A stretch of 64,000 bases of DNA. Origin: Demequina lignilytica (GTDB lineage Bacteria; Actinomycetota; Actinomycetes; Actinomycetales; Demequinaceae). Shown piece after piece: positions 26,576 through 35,569 of the stretch. The notes under the pieces are model-generated. The model was not told the DNA's origin, searched no databases, and saw only the letters and a program-made list of their open reading frames with translations. Positions within the stretch are counted from its first letter, which is position 1. The number at the start of each line of letters is the position of its first letter. Position numbers and translations under genes: made by a program. The stretch covers positions 124,001 to 188,000 of the forward strand of contig NZ_JAUHPX010000006.1 in NCBI RefSeq assembly GCF_030418305.1, given 5' to 3'.

Positions 26576-27544
26576 ATGGCCGAGCTCGATCTTCCCGTCG
26601 ACCAGCTGCGCACGTTCACCGCGGACGTGCCCGTCCCGGACGACCTCGACGCCTTCTGGGACCGCACGCTCGCCGAGTCCCGCGCCGTGCGCCGCGCCCC
26701 CGAGCTCGGCGACGTGGTGCTCGACCTCCCGGGCCTGACCGTCACCGACGTGACGCTGTCGGGCTTCGCCGGCGACCCCGTCAAGGCCTGGCTCGCCGTT
26801 CCGAAGGGCGCCACCGACCTCCCGATCGTGGTCCAGTACATCGGCTACGGCGGCGGGCGCGGAGTGCCGCACGAGTACGCCCTGCTGCCGGCGGCCGGCT
26901 ACGCGCACCTGGTGATGGACACGCGCGGCCAGGGCTCGGCGTGGGGCAACGGCGGCGGCACGCCCGACCCGCACGGCGCCGGCCCCGCCCTGCCGGGCTA
27001 CATGACCCGCGGCATCGAGTCGCCCGACACCTACTACTACCGCCGCGTGTTCACGGACGCCGCGCTCGCGGTCGACGCCGCCAAGGAGCTGCCGGGAGTC
27101 GACCCGTCGCGGATCGGCGTGATGGGGGCGAGCCAGGGCGGCGGCATCGCGATCGCGGCCACCGCGCTCGCGGACGGCGTGAGCGCCGCGCTCATCGACG
27201 TGCCGTTCCTGTGCAACTTCCCGCGCGCGATCCGCATGACGGACTCCGACCCCTACGCGGAGATCCGCCGCTACCTCGCCGTGCACCGCGGCGACGTCGC
27301 GAACGCCGAGCGCACCCTGTCCTACTTCGACGGCGCGACGCTCGCCCGCCGGGGCACCGCATCGTCCGTCTGGTCGGTCGCGATCATGGACGACGTCTGC
27401 CCGCCGTCGACCGTGTACAGCGCCTTCAACGCCTACCGCGGACCCAAGCAGATGGTCGAGTACGCCTTCAACGGCCACGAGGGCGGCCAGCTGCACCAGA
27501 TGCCGCATCAGCTCGCGCTCCTGGACAGCGTGCTGCGCGGGTAG
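26576..27544 (+). CDS. CE7 family acetyl esterase (acetylxylan esterase / cephalosporin-C deacetylase)
   Basis: 322 residues, the CE7 length, with an alpha/beta-hydrolase fold. The family motifs are RGQGSAWG (117-124), the nucleophile elbow GASQGGG with S186, and a late aspartate/histidine pair (MDDVCPPST, FNGHEGGQ). It removes acetyl groups from xylo-oligosaccharides; no signal peptide, so it probably acts on imported oligomers. GAGAGG precedes the ATG. The operator just upstream resembles that of the LacI gene 2 kb downstream, which is next to an alpha-xylosidase. Confidence 0.9.
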   Translation: MAELDLPVDQLRTFTADVPVPDDLDAFWDRTLAESRAVRRAPELGDVVLDLPGLTVTDVTLSGFAGDPVKAWLAVPKGATDLPIVVQYIGYGGGRGVPHEYALLPAAGYAHLVMDTRGQGSAWGNGGGTPDPHGAGPALPGYMTRGIESPDTYYYRRVFTDAALAVDAAKELPGVDPSRIGVMGASQGGGIAIAATALADGVSAALIDVPFLCNFPRAIRMTDSDPYAEIRRYLAVHRGDVANAERTLSYFDGATLARRGTASSVWSVAIMDDVCPPSTVYSAFNAYRGPKQMVEYAFNGHEGGQLHQMPHQLALLDSVLRG

Positions 27545-27577
27545 TCTCCTCCCACAGCCACGGACACGGGAGGCCTC

Positions 27578-28081
27578 ATGGCGGACGGCAGCGAGCGCGA
27601 GGTGCTCACCTGGCAGGGCTACGGCGACGCGTCGCGCGAGCTCGCGCAGATGGTCGTCGACTCCGGGTGGGAGCCCGACGTGGTGGTCGCCGTCGCGCGC
27701 GGCGGCCTGCCCCTGGGCGGAGCGATGTCCTACGCGCTCGGCACCAAGGGCGTCGGGACGCTGAACGTCGAGTTCTACACGGGCATCGACGAGCGCCTCG
27801 AGGCCCCGGTGGTGCTGCCGCCGCTGCTCGACACGGACGCGATGGCCGGCCTCAAGGTGCTGATCGCGGACGACGTGGCCGACACGGGCGAGACGCTCGC
27901 GCTGGTGAAGTCGCTCATGGAGCAGCACGCCGCCGAGGTCCGCACGGTCACCCTGTTCGCGAAGTCGCGGTCGATCATCGAGCCCGACTACATCTGGAAG
28001 CGCACCGACCTGTGGATCACGTTCCCGTGGTCCGCGCTGCCGCCGGTGACCCCGCACAAGCCGCACCCCGAGCTCGGCTGA
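27578..28081 (+). CDS. Phosphoribosyltransferase (xanthine/hypoxanthine-type)
   Basis: 167 residues of type I PRTase fold. The PRPP-binding motif is VLIADDVADTGET (94-106), and VVVAVARGGLPLGGAMSYALG (35-54) holds the pyrophosphate loop. Overall it is like Gpt-type xanthine-guanine salvage enzymes, but base specificity cannot be read. GGGAGG lies four bases before the ATG. The rhodanese gene follows after 10 bases. Confidence 0.8.
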   Translation: MADGSEREVLTWQGYGDASRELAQMVVDSGWEPDVVVAVARGGLPLGGAMSYALGTKGVGTLNVEFYTGIDERLEAPVVLPPLLDTDAMAGLKVLIADDVADTGETLALVKSLMEQHAAEVRTVTLFAKSRSIIEPDYIWKRTDLWITFPWSALPPVTPHKPHPELG

Positions 28082-28091
28082 GAGGAGCCCC

Positions 28092-28505
28092 ATGAGCTAC
28101 GCCGGAGACCTCACCCCCCAGGCCGCCTGGGACCTCCTCGCGGAGACGCCCGACGCGATCCTGGTCGACGTCCGCACGGAGGCCGAGTGGCGCTACGTGG
28201 GCGTGCCCGACACGTACGAGCTCGGTCGCGAGCCGCACCTCATCGAGTGGGTGCAGTACCCGACCATGACCCCGAACCCGGAGTTCCTCGCGCAGCTCCA
28301 GGCGACGGGCGTGCAGCCGGGCCAGCCGATCGTGTTCCTCTGCCGCTCGGGACAGCGCTCGATCGGCGCGGCGGTCGCCGCGACCGCCGCGGGCCTCGGG
28401 CCGGCGTACAACGTGCTCGAGGGCTTCGAGGGCGGCCTCGACCACGAGGCCAAGCGGGGTCACGAGGGCTGGAAGGCCGCCGGCCTCCCCTGGCACCAGG
28501 CCTGA
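28092..28505 (+). CDS. Rhodanese-like sulfurtransferase domain protein
   Basis: 137-residue single rhodanese domain. The active-site loop is FLCRSGQRS with C84; DAILVDVRTEAEWRYVGVPD (21-40) is the usual N-terminal block. It could carry sulfane sulfur, but the acceptor is unknown. GAGGAG precedes the ATG. Probably co-transcribed with the phosphoribosyltransferase. Confidence 0.88.
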   Translation: MSYAGDLTPQAAWDLLAETPDAILVDVRTEAEWRYVGVPDTYELGREPHLIEWVQYPTMTPNPEFLAQLQATGVQPGQPIVFLCRSGQRSIGAAVAATAAGLGPAYNVLEGFEGGLDHEAKRGHEGWKAAGLPWHQA

Positions 28506-28641
28506 CGCGGTCACGGCCGAGCCGCCGTCCCTCCGTCGGCGAGCATGGCTCCCACCTCCCGATCGAGCGGCTCCGGCGGCCTCGGCGGGCGATCCCGCGT
28601 CGAACCGTTTCGCCAGGTCCGTCCCCGGCGCTAAGGTGAAC

Positions 28642-28670
28642 TTGCCTTGTTGCGGGGCGCAACATAATAT
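28642..28670 (+). promoter_or_regulatory. Promoter of the LacI/GH31 operon with a palindrome filling its spacer
   Basis: TTGCCT (28642-28647), 17-base spacer, TAATAT (28665-28670). The spacer is itself an inverted repeat, TGTTGCG-GGG-CGCAACA, occupying all 17 bases. This is the clearest promoter in the window. Confidence 0.8.
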
Positions 28671-28688
28671 GTGGGAACCGAACGCGCG

Positions 28689-28702
28689 TCGAAGCGCTTC
28701 GA
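28689..28702. promoter_or_regulatory. LacI-type operator TCGAAGCGCTTCGA
   Basis: Perfect 14-base palindrome with central GCGC, about 12 bases downstream of the predicted transcription start and 32 bases before the LacI-family start codon. Well placed for autorepression. Confidence 0.75.
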
Positions 28703-28733
28703 ATTGGCGAGGGTGCATGACGATGGAGTCGAG

Positions 28734-29810
28734 ATGGCGACGATAGCGGAGGTGGCGGAGGCTGCCGGCGTGTCCATCAGCACGGTCTCGTACGCGCTGA
28801 GCGGCAAGCGCTCGATCAAGCCCGCGACCCGGGACAAGGTCCTCGCGGTGGCGCAGGAGCTGGGTTACGTGCCGCACGCGAGCGCGCGGATGCTCGCGGC
28901 CCAGCGCACCCAGATCATCGCCGTGAGCGAGCCGGTCCACCCCGACACCGACGACACCGCTCACATGACCTTCGCCATGGAGACCACCAAGGCGGCCCGT
29001 GCGGCGAACTACGACACGCTGCTGCTGGTCCACGACGATGCCGTCGAGGGCATGGCGCGCTCCGCCGGCACCGGGCTCACCGACGGCATCATCGTCCTCG
29101 ACGTCGACGAGGACGACCCGCGCGTCGCCCTCTCCCGCACGCTCGCGTGCCCGACCGTCTTCATCGGCCTGCCCGCGGACACCGACGGGCTCATCTGCGT
29201 CGACCTCGACTTCGAGGAGGCCGCCGCGCGCGCCGTCGACATGCTGGTCGACGCGGGTCACCGCGCGATCGGCCTGATCTCGCACCGCGAGGAGACGCTG
29301 GAGCGCGGATCGAACTTCCCCCGCCGCTTCCGCCGTGCCTTCGAGCGCCGCGCCGCCGAGCGCGGCGTCGACCACGCCACCGTGTACCCGCGCGGGCACA
29401 CCGCCGACGGCCCCGTGCGCCGCCTGCTCGAGCAGCTGCCCGACCTCGACGGGGTGGTGCTCAACACGACCGCCGACGTGGCCGCGACGCTCAGCGCCAA
29501 CCTCGAGCTGCACGGCCGCGTGGTCCCCCGCGACGTGTCGGTGATCGCGGCCGGCGTGAGCTTCTCCACCGCCCGCTTCCGCGTGCCGTTCGACACCATG
29601 CCGCTCGACGCGCGCGCCTCCTGCGCCGCCGCGATGGAGCTGCTGGTCGAGGCGATCGAGTCGCACGCCCCCACCCCCCAGATCAGGCTGCTGCGCGCCG
29701 AGTACCGCGACGCCGGATCAGTGATCGTCCGCAACGGTGCCCCGCCGCCGGTCGCACCCGAGACCCCCGGAGAGGCCGCGCCCGACGACGCGCCCGCCCT
29801 CCAGCCCTGA
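28734..29810 (+). CDS. LacI-family regulator of the alpha-xylosidase locus
   Basis: 358 residues. The helix-turn-helix is at about 2-24 (ATIAEVAEAAGVSISTVSYALSG), the hinge near 45-55, and a sugar-sensing domain from 60. The ATG at 28734 has GGAG five bases upstream; an earlier in-frame ATG at 28671 lies inside the promoter and is rejected. Probably represses itself and the GH31 gene 23 bases downstream through the 28689 palindrome, and possibly the CE7 esterase. Ligand likely a xylose-containing oligosaccharide (inference). Confidence 0.88.
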   Translation: MATIAEVAEAAGVSISTVSYALSGKRSIKPATRDKVLAVAQELGYVPHASARMLAAQRTQIIAVSEPVHPDTDDTAHMTFAMETTKAARAANYDTLLLVHDDAVEGMARSAGTGLTDGIIVLDVDEDDPRVALSRTLACPTVFIGLPADTDGLICVDLDFEEAAARAVDMLVDAGHRAIGLISHREETLERGSNFPRRFRRAFERRAAERGVDHATVYPRGHTADGPVRRLLEQLPDLDGVVLNTTADVAATLSANLELHGRVVPRDVSVIAAGVSFSTARFRVPFDTMPLDARASCAAAMELLVEAIESHAPTPQIRLLRAEYRDAGSVIVRNGAPPPVAPETPGEAAPDDAPALQP

Positions 29811-29833
29811 TCGAGAGGACCCCTCCCACCACC

Positions 29834-32101
29834 ATGAAGTTCACCGACGGATTCTGGCTGCGCCGACCCGGCGTGACGGCGCACTACGCGCAGGAGACCT
29901 ACGACCTGTGGGCCGACGGCGACGCCCTGGTCGCGTACGCCCCCACCAAGCGCATCGTCACCCGCGGCGACACGCTCGGCGGCGCCGCGCTCACGGTCAC
30001 CCTCACCTCCCCCCTCGAGGGCGTGGTGCGCGTGCGGATCGACCACCACCAGGGCGCGCACCGCTCCCCCGGCTTCCGGATGCCCGGCGCCGTCGAGGGC
30101 GCCGGCGCCGTGACGGCGGACGATGCGGAGGGCACCCTCACGTCCGGCCGCCTGACCGCGCGGATCACCCACGGCGCCCCGTGGGCCCTCGACTTCGAGG
30201 TCGACGGCGTCCGCGTGACGGGATCCGGCCACAAGTCGCTGGGCTACATGGAGCTCGCGGACGGCGCACCCGTGCCCGCCGAGCCCGCCGGGGTCGCCGG
30301 CTACACGGACACCGGGCTCGCGCCCAGCGCCACCTACGTCCACGAGCAGCTCGACCTCGACGTCGCCGAGACCATCTACGGCCTGGGCGAGCGCTTCGGT
30401 CCGTTCGTGCGCAACGGTCAGACGGTCGACCTGTGGAACGCCGACGGCGGCACCAGCTCCGAGCAGTCCTACAAGAACGTGCCGTTCTACCTCAGCTCCA
30501 AGGGCTACGGCGTCCTGATCAACCAGCCCGAGCACGTGAGCGTCGAGGTCGGCACCGAGGCCGTCGAGCGGGTCCAGTTCTCGACCGCGGGCGAGTCCCT
30601 CGAGTACCTGGTTTTCGCCGGGCCCACCCCCGCCGACGTGATCGAGCGGTACACCGCGCTCATGGGCCGCCCGCCGCGCGTACCCGCCTGGTCCTTCGGG
30701 CTGTGGCTGTCGACGTCCTTCACCACGGACTACGACGAGGCGACCGTGAACACCTTCGTGGACGGCATGCGCGACCGCGACGTGCCGCTGTCCGTGTTCC
30801 ACTACGACTGCTTCTGGATGCGCGAGTTCAACTGGACGGACGGCGAGTGGGACCCCCGCACGTTCCCCGAGCCGGAGCGGATGCTCGAGCGCATGCACGT
30901 GGAGAAGGACCTGCACGTCTCCGCGTGGATCAACCCGTACATCGCGCAGCGCGGGCGGATGTTCCGCGAGGGCGTCGAGAACGGCTACCTGGTGAAGCGC
31001 CCGGACGGCACCGTCTGGCAGTGGGACCTGTGGCAGCCCGGCATGGCGCTGGTCGACTTCACCAACCCCGAGGCGCGCGCCTGGTTCCAGGAGTTCGTGC
31101 GGAACCTCGCCCGCCAGGGCGTCGACGCGATCAAGACGGACTTCGGCGAGCGCATCCCCACCGACGTGGTGTGGCACGACGGCACCGCCCCCGAGACCAT
31201 GCACAACCTCTACACGCAGCTGTACAACGAGGCGGTGTGGGAGGCCCTGGTCGACGTCAAGGGCGAGGGCGACGCCGTGCTGTTCGCGCGGTCCGCGACC
31301 GCCGGCGGACAGACCATGCCGGTCCACTGGGGCGGCGACAACTCGTCCTCCTACGTGTCGATGGCGGAGACCCTCCGCGGCGGACTGTCGCTGATGAGCT
31401 CCGGCTTCGGGTACTGGAGCCACGACATCGGCGGCTTCGAGGGCACGCCCGACGCCTCGGTGTTCAAGCGCTGGCTCGCGTTCGGCCTGATGGGCTCGCA
31501 CTCGCGCCTGCACGGGTCCAACTCGTACCGCGTGCCGTGGGCGTTCGACGACGAGGCCGTGGACGTCGCGCGCACGTTCACCCGGCTCAAGCTGTCGCTC
31601 ATGCCGTACCTCTACGCGGCCTCGGTCCAGACCGCCGAGACCGGCCTGCCGATGATGCGCCCGATGTTCATCGCGTTCCCGGGCGACCCCGCCTGCCAGC
31701 TGCTCGACCGCCAGTACATGCTGGGCGACGACATCCTGGTGGCGCCGGTGTTCCACGACTCCGAGGTCCAGTTCTACCTGCCCGAGGGCACGTGGACCTC
31801 GCTCCTCACGGGCGAGCGCGTCGAGGGCGGACGCTGGGTGCGCGAGTCGCACGGCTTCGAGTCGATGCCGGTCTACGTGCGCGAGGGCGCCGTGATCGCC
31901 CGCGGCACCCGTGACGACCGCCCCGACTACGACTTCCTCACCGAGGTCGAGCTCCACGTGTACCCGGGCGCTGACGGCGACCGTCGCATCGTCCTCCACG
32001 GAGAGGACGGCGCCTCGCTCGAGGTGACGGTCACGGTGGCGGGTGAGGCCGTCACGGCGATCGGCGCGAACGGCGAGGTGCTCGCGGCGCGCCTGGTCTG
32101 A
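29834..32101 (+). CDS. GH31 family alpha-xylosidase
   Basis: 755 residues, close to E. coli YicI (772). It releases alpha-linked xylose from xyloglucan-type oligosaccharides such as isoprimeverose. The nucleophile is D436 in IKTDFGER and the probable acid/base D502 in HWGGDN. IYGLGERFGPFVRNGQ, SSKGYGVLINQPEHVSVEVG and FHYDCFWM are features of the alpha-xylosidase branch. No signal peptide, so intracellular. Start ATG at 29834 follows the regulator by 23 bases. Alpha-glucosidase activity cannot be excluded. Confidence 0.92.
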   Translation: MKFTDGFWLRRPGVTAHYAQETYDLWADGDALVAYAPTKRIVTRGDTLGGAALTVTLTSPLEGVVRVRIDHHQGAHRSPGFRMPGAVEGAGAVTADDAEGTLTSGRLTARITHGAPWALDFEVDGVRVTGSGHKSLGYMELADGAPVPAEPAGVAGYTDTGLAPSATYVHEQLDLDVAETIYGLGERFGPFVRNGQTVDLWNADGGTSSEQSYKNVPFYLSSKGYGVLINQPEHVSVEVGTEAVERVQFSTAGESLEYLVFAGPTPADVIERYTALMGRPPRVPAWSFGLWLSTSFTTDYDEATVNTFVDGMRDRDVPLSVFHYDCFWMREFNWTDGEWDPRTFPEPERMLERMHVEKDLHVSAWINPYIAQRGRMFREGVENGYLVKRPDGTVWQWDLWQPGMALVDFTNPEARAWFQEFVRNLARQGVDAIKTDFGERIPTDVVWHDGTAPETMHNLYTQLYNEAVWEALVDVKGEGDAVLFARSATAGGQTMPVHWGGDNSSSYVSMAETLRGGLSLMSSGFGYWSHDIGGFEGTPDASVFKRWLAFGLMGSHSRLHGSNSYRVPWAFDDEAVDVARTFTRLKLSLMPYLYAASVQTAETGLPMMRPMFIAFPGDPACQLLDRQYMLGDDILVAPVFHDSEVQFYLPEGTWTSLLTGERVEGGRWVRESHGFESMPVYVREGAVIARGTRDDRPDYDFLTEVELHVYPGADGDRRIVLHGEDGASLEVTVTVAGEAVTAIGANGEVLAARLV

Positions 32102-32132
32102 CGGGACGAAGCGGCGTCCGCGGCGTCGCGCC

Positions 32133-32188
32133 CTGCGAGTGCACGGCGCGACGGAAACCGGTCGCGGCGTGCCGCCGTGCACTCGCAG
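32133..32188. terminator. Long nested inverted repeat between GH31 and metZ
   Basis: CTGCGAGTGCACGGCG (32133-32148) and CGCCGTGCACTCGCAG (32173-32188) are perfect 16-base arms. The 24-base loop contains a further CGAC/GTCG pairing. It starts 32 bases after the GH31 stop and ends 43 bases before metZ. Probably terminates the sugar operon; it has no T-run. Confidence 0.65.
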
Positions 32189-32231
32189 CACGCACGAGGC
32201 CGTGACCCGGCGACGCCGGTAGCCTGAGCGC

Positions 32232-33449
32232 ATGACCCCGGACGACGCCCTGAACCTCCGCCCCGACACCCTCGCCGTGCGCGCGGGCCACACCCGGACC
32301 CCGTTCGACGAGATGTCCGAGGCGATCTTCATGACGCAGGGCTACGTCTACCCGACCGCGGCGGAGGCCGAGGCGGCGTTCGCCGGCGAGATCCAGCGCT
32401 ACCAGTACTCGCGCTATGCGAACCCGACCGTCACGATGTTCGAGGAGCGCCTCGCCGCGATCGAGGGCGCCGAGGACTGCTTCGCGACCGCGACCGGCAT
32501 GGCGGCGGTGTTCGTGTCGCTCGCCTCGATCCTCAAGGCGGGCGACCGGCTGGTGTCCTCGCGCGCGCTGTTCGGCACCTCGATCGCGACGTTCGACGAC
32601 TACTTCGCTCAGTGGGGCATCATCGTCGACTATGTGGACGGCCACGTCAACGAGGACTGGGAGCGCGCGCTCGCGACCCCCGCGACCGCGATCTACTGCG
32701 AGTCGCCCACCAACCCGATGCAGGACGTGGTGGACATCCCGTTCGTCGCCGGGCTCGCGAAGGCGGCGGGCGCGCTGTTCATCGTCGACAACGTCTTCGC
32801 CACCCCGCTGGGCCAGAAGCCGCTCGAGCTGGGCGCCGACGCGGTGGTGTACTCCGCGACCAAGCACATCGACGGCCAGGGCCGCGTGCTCGGCGGCGCG
32901 GTGCTGGGCGCCAAGGAGTACGTGGACAAGGTCCGCCAGATGGTCCGCACCATGGGCGCGACCATGTCGCCGTTCACCGCCTGGGTGCTCGGCAAGTCGC
33001 TCGAGACCCTGAGCGTGCGGGTGAAGGCGCAGGCCGCCTCCGCGATCGATCTCGCGGCGTGGCTGGAGGCCCACCCGAAGGTCGCCGTGTCCCGCTACCC
33101 GCTGCTGCCCTCGCACCCGCAGCACGAGCGCGCCATGGCTCAGATGACCATGGGCGGCACGCTCGTCACCATCGACATCGCGCTGCCCGAGGGCACGGAC
33201 CCCCATGGCCCCGAGGCCAAGGCCGCCGCCTTCCGCTTCATGGACGCCCTGCGCGTGATCGACATCTCGAACAACCTGGGCGACGCCAAGTCGATCGCGA
33301 CGCATCCTGCGACCACCACGCACCGCAAGATCGGCCCGGAGCGCCGCGCGATGGTCGGGATGTCGGACGCGACGGTGCGGCTGAGCATCGGTCTTGAGGA
33401 CGTCGAGGATCTGCGGGACGATCTCGCGAGGGCGCTCGACGCCGTCTGA
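32232..33449 (+). CDS. metZ: O-succinylhomoserine sulfhydrylase
   Basis: 405-residue PLP enzyme of the Cys/Met metabolism family that makes homocysteine from an activated homoserine and sulfide. PLP-binding lysine K211 lies in VYSATKHIDGQGRVLGG; the Q in that motif and RYQYSRYANPTVTMFEERLAAIEGAED are typical of MetZ. O-acetylhomoserine as substrate is possible. TAGCCT (32220-32225) ends six bases before the ATG and there is no ribosome binding site, so the mRNA is probably leaderless. Confidence 0.92.
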   Translation: MTPDDALNLRPDTLAVRAGHTRTPFDEMSEAIFMTQGYVYPTAAEAEAAFAGEIQRYQYSRYANPTVTMFEERLAAIEGAEDCFATATGMAAVFVSLASILKAGDRLVSSRALFGTSIATFDDYFAQWGIIVDYVDGHVNEDWERALATPATAIYCESPTNPMQDVVDIPFVAGLAKAAGALFIVDNVFATPLGQKPLELGADAVVYSATKHIDGQGRVLGGAVLGAKEYVDKVRQMVRTMGATMSPFTAWVLGKSLETLSVRVKAQAASAIDLAAWLEAHPKVAVSRYPLLPSHPQHERAMAQMTMGGTLVTIDIALPEGTDPHGPEAKAAAFRFMDALRVIDISNNLGDAKSIATHPATTTHRKIGPERRAMVGMSDATVRLSIGLEDVEDLRDDLARALDAV

Positions 33450-33480
33450 CCGCTAACACGCTGAGGGGACTTCTACCGAT

Positions 33481-34083
33481 ATGTCACGGAAGACCAAGGA
33501 GCCTTTCGTGGCTCCGCCGATGCCGGAGCCCGGCCCCGTTGCCACGCGGCGTCAGCAGTGGACAGGCGCGATCGCCATCGCCGTGTCGATGCTGCTGCTC
33601 GCCGTGGTCGCGCCCTGGGCGGGAGACGAGCTGTCGGGTCAGCACATCGGCGCCGGCGACACCCTCACCGCGAACGACACCGTCTCGTTGACCGTCGCCG
33701 AGGGCTGGTCGCTCGGCGACGGCGGAGGGCTGTTCACCCTCATCGAGAACGGCGACACCACCCTGACGCTCGTGCCCGCCGGATCCGTCGCGGAGTTCGG
33801 CACGGCCGAGGAGACCATCGCGACCGACCTCGCGGCCCTCGAGGCCGACCCGGCGAACGAGTGGAGCATCGGCGAGGTCCAGACGTCGACCACCGACGCG
33901 GGCGACACCGCGCTCAACGTCGTCAGCAGCTCGGAGGCGAGCGTCCAGGAGATCTGGGTGATCTCGGACGGCACCTCCGTGGTGACGCTCCTGGTGATCT
34001 CGACACCGGACGACCATGACCGGGTCGCCGCATCGATCGCGCAGATGGCGCGGTCGGTCCGCATCCTCGGGGAGGGACTGTGA
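33481..34083 (+). CDS. Membrane-anchored exported protein, partner of PrsW protease (copy 1)
   Basis: 200 residues: a cytoplasmic N-terminus of about 28 residues, one hydrophobic helix (WTGAIAIAVSMLLLAVVAPWAG) and an exported domain of about 150 acidic, Thr/Ser/Val-rich residues (LTANDTVSLTVAEGWSLGDGGGLFTLIENGDTTLTLV and a late LLVISTPDDHD). No named domain recognised. Its stop overlaps the start of the PrsW-type gene (GTGA). The same layout recurs at 34973. It could be a substrate, adaptor or lid for the protease; none of these is shown by sequence. Confidence 0.75.
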   Translation: MSRKTKEPFVAPPMPEPGPVATRRQQWTGAIAIAVSMLLLAVVAPWAGDELSGQHIGAGDTLTANDTVSLTVAEGWSLGDGGGLFTLIENGDTTLTLVPAGSVAEFGTAEETIATDLAALEADPANEWSIGEVQTSTTDAGDTALNVVSSSEASVQEIWVISDGTSVVTLLVISTPDDHDRVAASIAQMARSVRILGEGL

Positions 34084-34940
34084 GCATCGTGCGCCACCCC
34101 GTCACATGGGTCTACGCGGTCCTGCTGGTCATCGGCGTGATCGGCCTGGTGCCGCTCCTGATCGCGGCCTTCGAGGGCTCGCCCGCGGGCTTCCTGCTCG
34201 GCGTGGTCCTGTGGACCCTGTTCACCGTGCTCGCCTGGTGGGCGATCCGCCGATTCTCACGCACGCGGCCACGTCCGCGTCTCGCGACGCTGGCGGCCTT
34301 CGCCTGGGGTGCGATCATCGCAACCGGCCTGGGCCGCTGGGCCACCGGCGGGGTCGGCGACATCGCCGGCGCCGTCATCCCGGACGAGGGCTGGGCCGGT
34401 GCGATCGCCGCCGGCGTCTCCGAGGAGCCGCTCAAGCTCCTCGGCGTGTTCGCGCTGTCGCTGTTCGCCGCCACCCGGATGAGGTCCGCGCTCGACTTCG
34501 TCTACTACGGCGCCTTCGTCGGCCTCGGCTTCATGGTGGTCGAGAGCCTGCTCTACGCCGCCCAGGGGGCCCAGACCGGCGACTCGCCCATGACGATCGT
34601 GGTCGAGTACGTCATCCTCCGCGGCATCCTCGCGGCGCTGTGGTCGCACCCGACGTTCACCGCGCTCGCCGCGATCGGGCTGGCGGTGCTCGTCCGCTCC
34701 GGGGCGTCCGCGGTGCGTCGCTGGCTCGCGTTCCTCGGCATGCTCGTGCTGGCGATGGCGCTGCACGCGCTTTTCGACTCGCCGGTGCTGGAGAGCAACA
34801 TGATGGTGGCGTTCTTCGCCAAGGGCGCGATCGTGCTGGCGGTGTTCCTCGCCTTCTACCTGCCGCTGCGGCGGAGGGCGGCTCGCGAGGCTGCCCCGCT
34901 CAGCGAGGAGACGCAGGAGCCGGCGTCCGCATCGTCCTGA
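34080..34940 (+). CDS. PrsW-family intramembrane metalloprotease (copy 1)
   Basis: 286 residues with about eight hydrophobic segments. The family catalytic motifs are SEEPLKLLG (E115, E116), GAFVGLGFMVVESLLY (E155), LWSHPTFTA (H190) and a late LHALFDS histidine. In Bacillus subtilis PrsW cuts an anti-sigma factor, but many homologues have other targets. No sigma or anti-sigma gene is nearby. The GTG start is fused to the preceding stop (GTGA), so it is co-translated with the anchored protein. Confidence 0.88.
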   Translation: MSIVRHPVTWVYAVLLVIGVIGLVPLLIAAFEGSPAGFLLGVVLWTLFTVLAWWAIRRFSRTRPRPRLATLAAFAWGAIIATGLGRWATGGVGDIAGAVIPDEGWAGAIAAGVSEEPLKLLGVFALSLFAATRMRSALDFVYYGAFVGLGFMVVESLLYAAQGAQTGDSPMTIVVEYVILRGILAALWSHPTFTALAAIGLAVLVRSGASAVRRWLAFLGMLVLAMALHALFDSPVLESNMMVAFFAKGAIVLAVFLAFYLPLRRRAAREAAPLSEETQEPASASS

Positions 34941-34972
34941 TCGACGTCGTTCGTGCGTGCTAGCGTCGCTGC

Positions 34973-35569
34973 ATGAGCAGCGGCGCCGCGCCCGCCGCTG
35001 ATGCGGCGTCCCCGACCCGGGAGCCGCTCGCCGTGCGGCTCATCGGGCGCGGCTCGCTGGCCGGAGCCCTCCTGGTGCTCGGCATCGCGGCGCTGTACGC
35101 GGTGGTGCTGCCGATGGTCGCGGAGCGCGCCTCGGCGCCCGCTCCGCCGCGCATCGTGGACGTCGGAGGCGGGGTATCGGTGGTCTCCGAGGAGACCTGG
35201 TCGGAGGCCGTGTCGGATGGCGGCACGACCACGCTCACCCAGGGCGGCGCCACGCTCGTGATCGACCAGCCGCATCCGTCGGAGGGGTCCGTGGTCGCGC
35301 GCCTCGACGACCTGACGGCGGACTGGATCGCGGAGGCGCCCGACGGGTCCGTCGCGACGGCGCCCCGCACCTTCGAGACCGACGCCGGCGACGATGCGGC
35401 CACGGTGGTCCTGCAGGAGCCCCAGCAGACCGTGCAGGCGTGGGTGGTGTCCGACGGCGAGCTCGAGGTGATCGCGGTGCTCACGGCGCCGGCGACCGCG
35501 TGGGACAAGACGTCGAGCGCGGCGCAGGCGCTGGTGCGGTCGATGGCCTTCCCCGAGACCGCGCCATGA
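34973..35569 (+). CDS. Membrane-anchored exported protein, partner of PrsW protease (copy 2)
   Basis: 198 residues with the same plan as the protein at 33481: a short polar N-terminus, one helix (GSLAGALLVLGIAALYAVVLPMVA) and an exported domain of about 140 residues with VDVGGGVSVVSEETWSEAVSDGGTTTLTQGGATLVI and a late VWVVSDGELEVIAVLTAP-like strand. Similarity to copy 1 is low but the pattern (start of domain, acidic middle, VVSDG...VI..L) is shared. TAGCGT (34961-34966) ends six bases before the ATG (leaderless). Stop overlaps the second PrsW gene (ATGA). Confidence 0.75.
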   Translation: MSSGAAPAADAASPTREPLAVRLIGRGSLAGALLVLGIAALYAVVLPMVAERASAPAPPRIVDVGGGVSVVSEETWSEAVSDGGTTTLTQGGATLVIDQPHPSEGSVVARLDDLTADWIAEAPDGSVATAPRTFETDAGDDAATVVLQEPQQTVQAWVVSDGELEVIAVLTAPATAWDKTSSAAQALVRSMAFPETAP

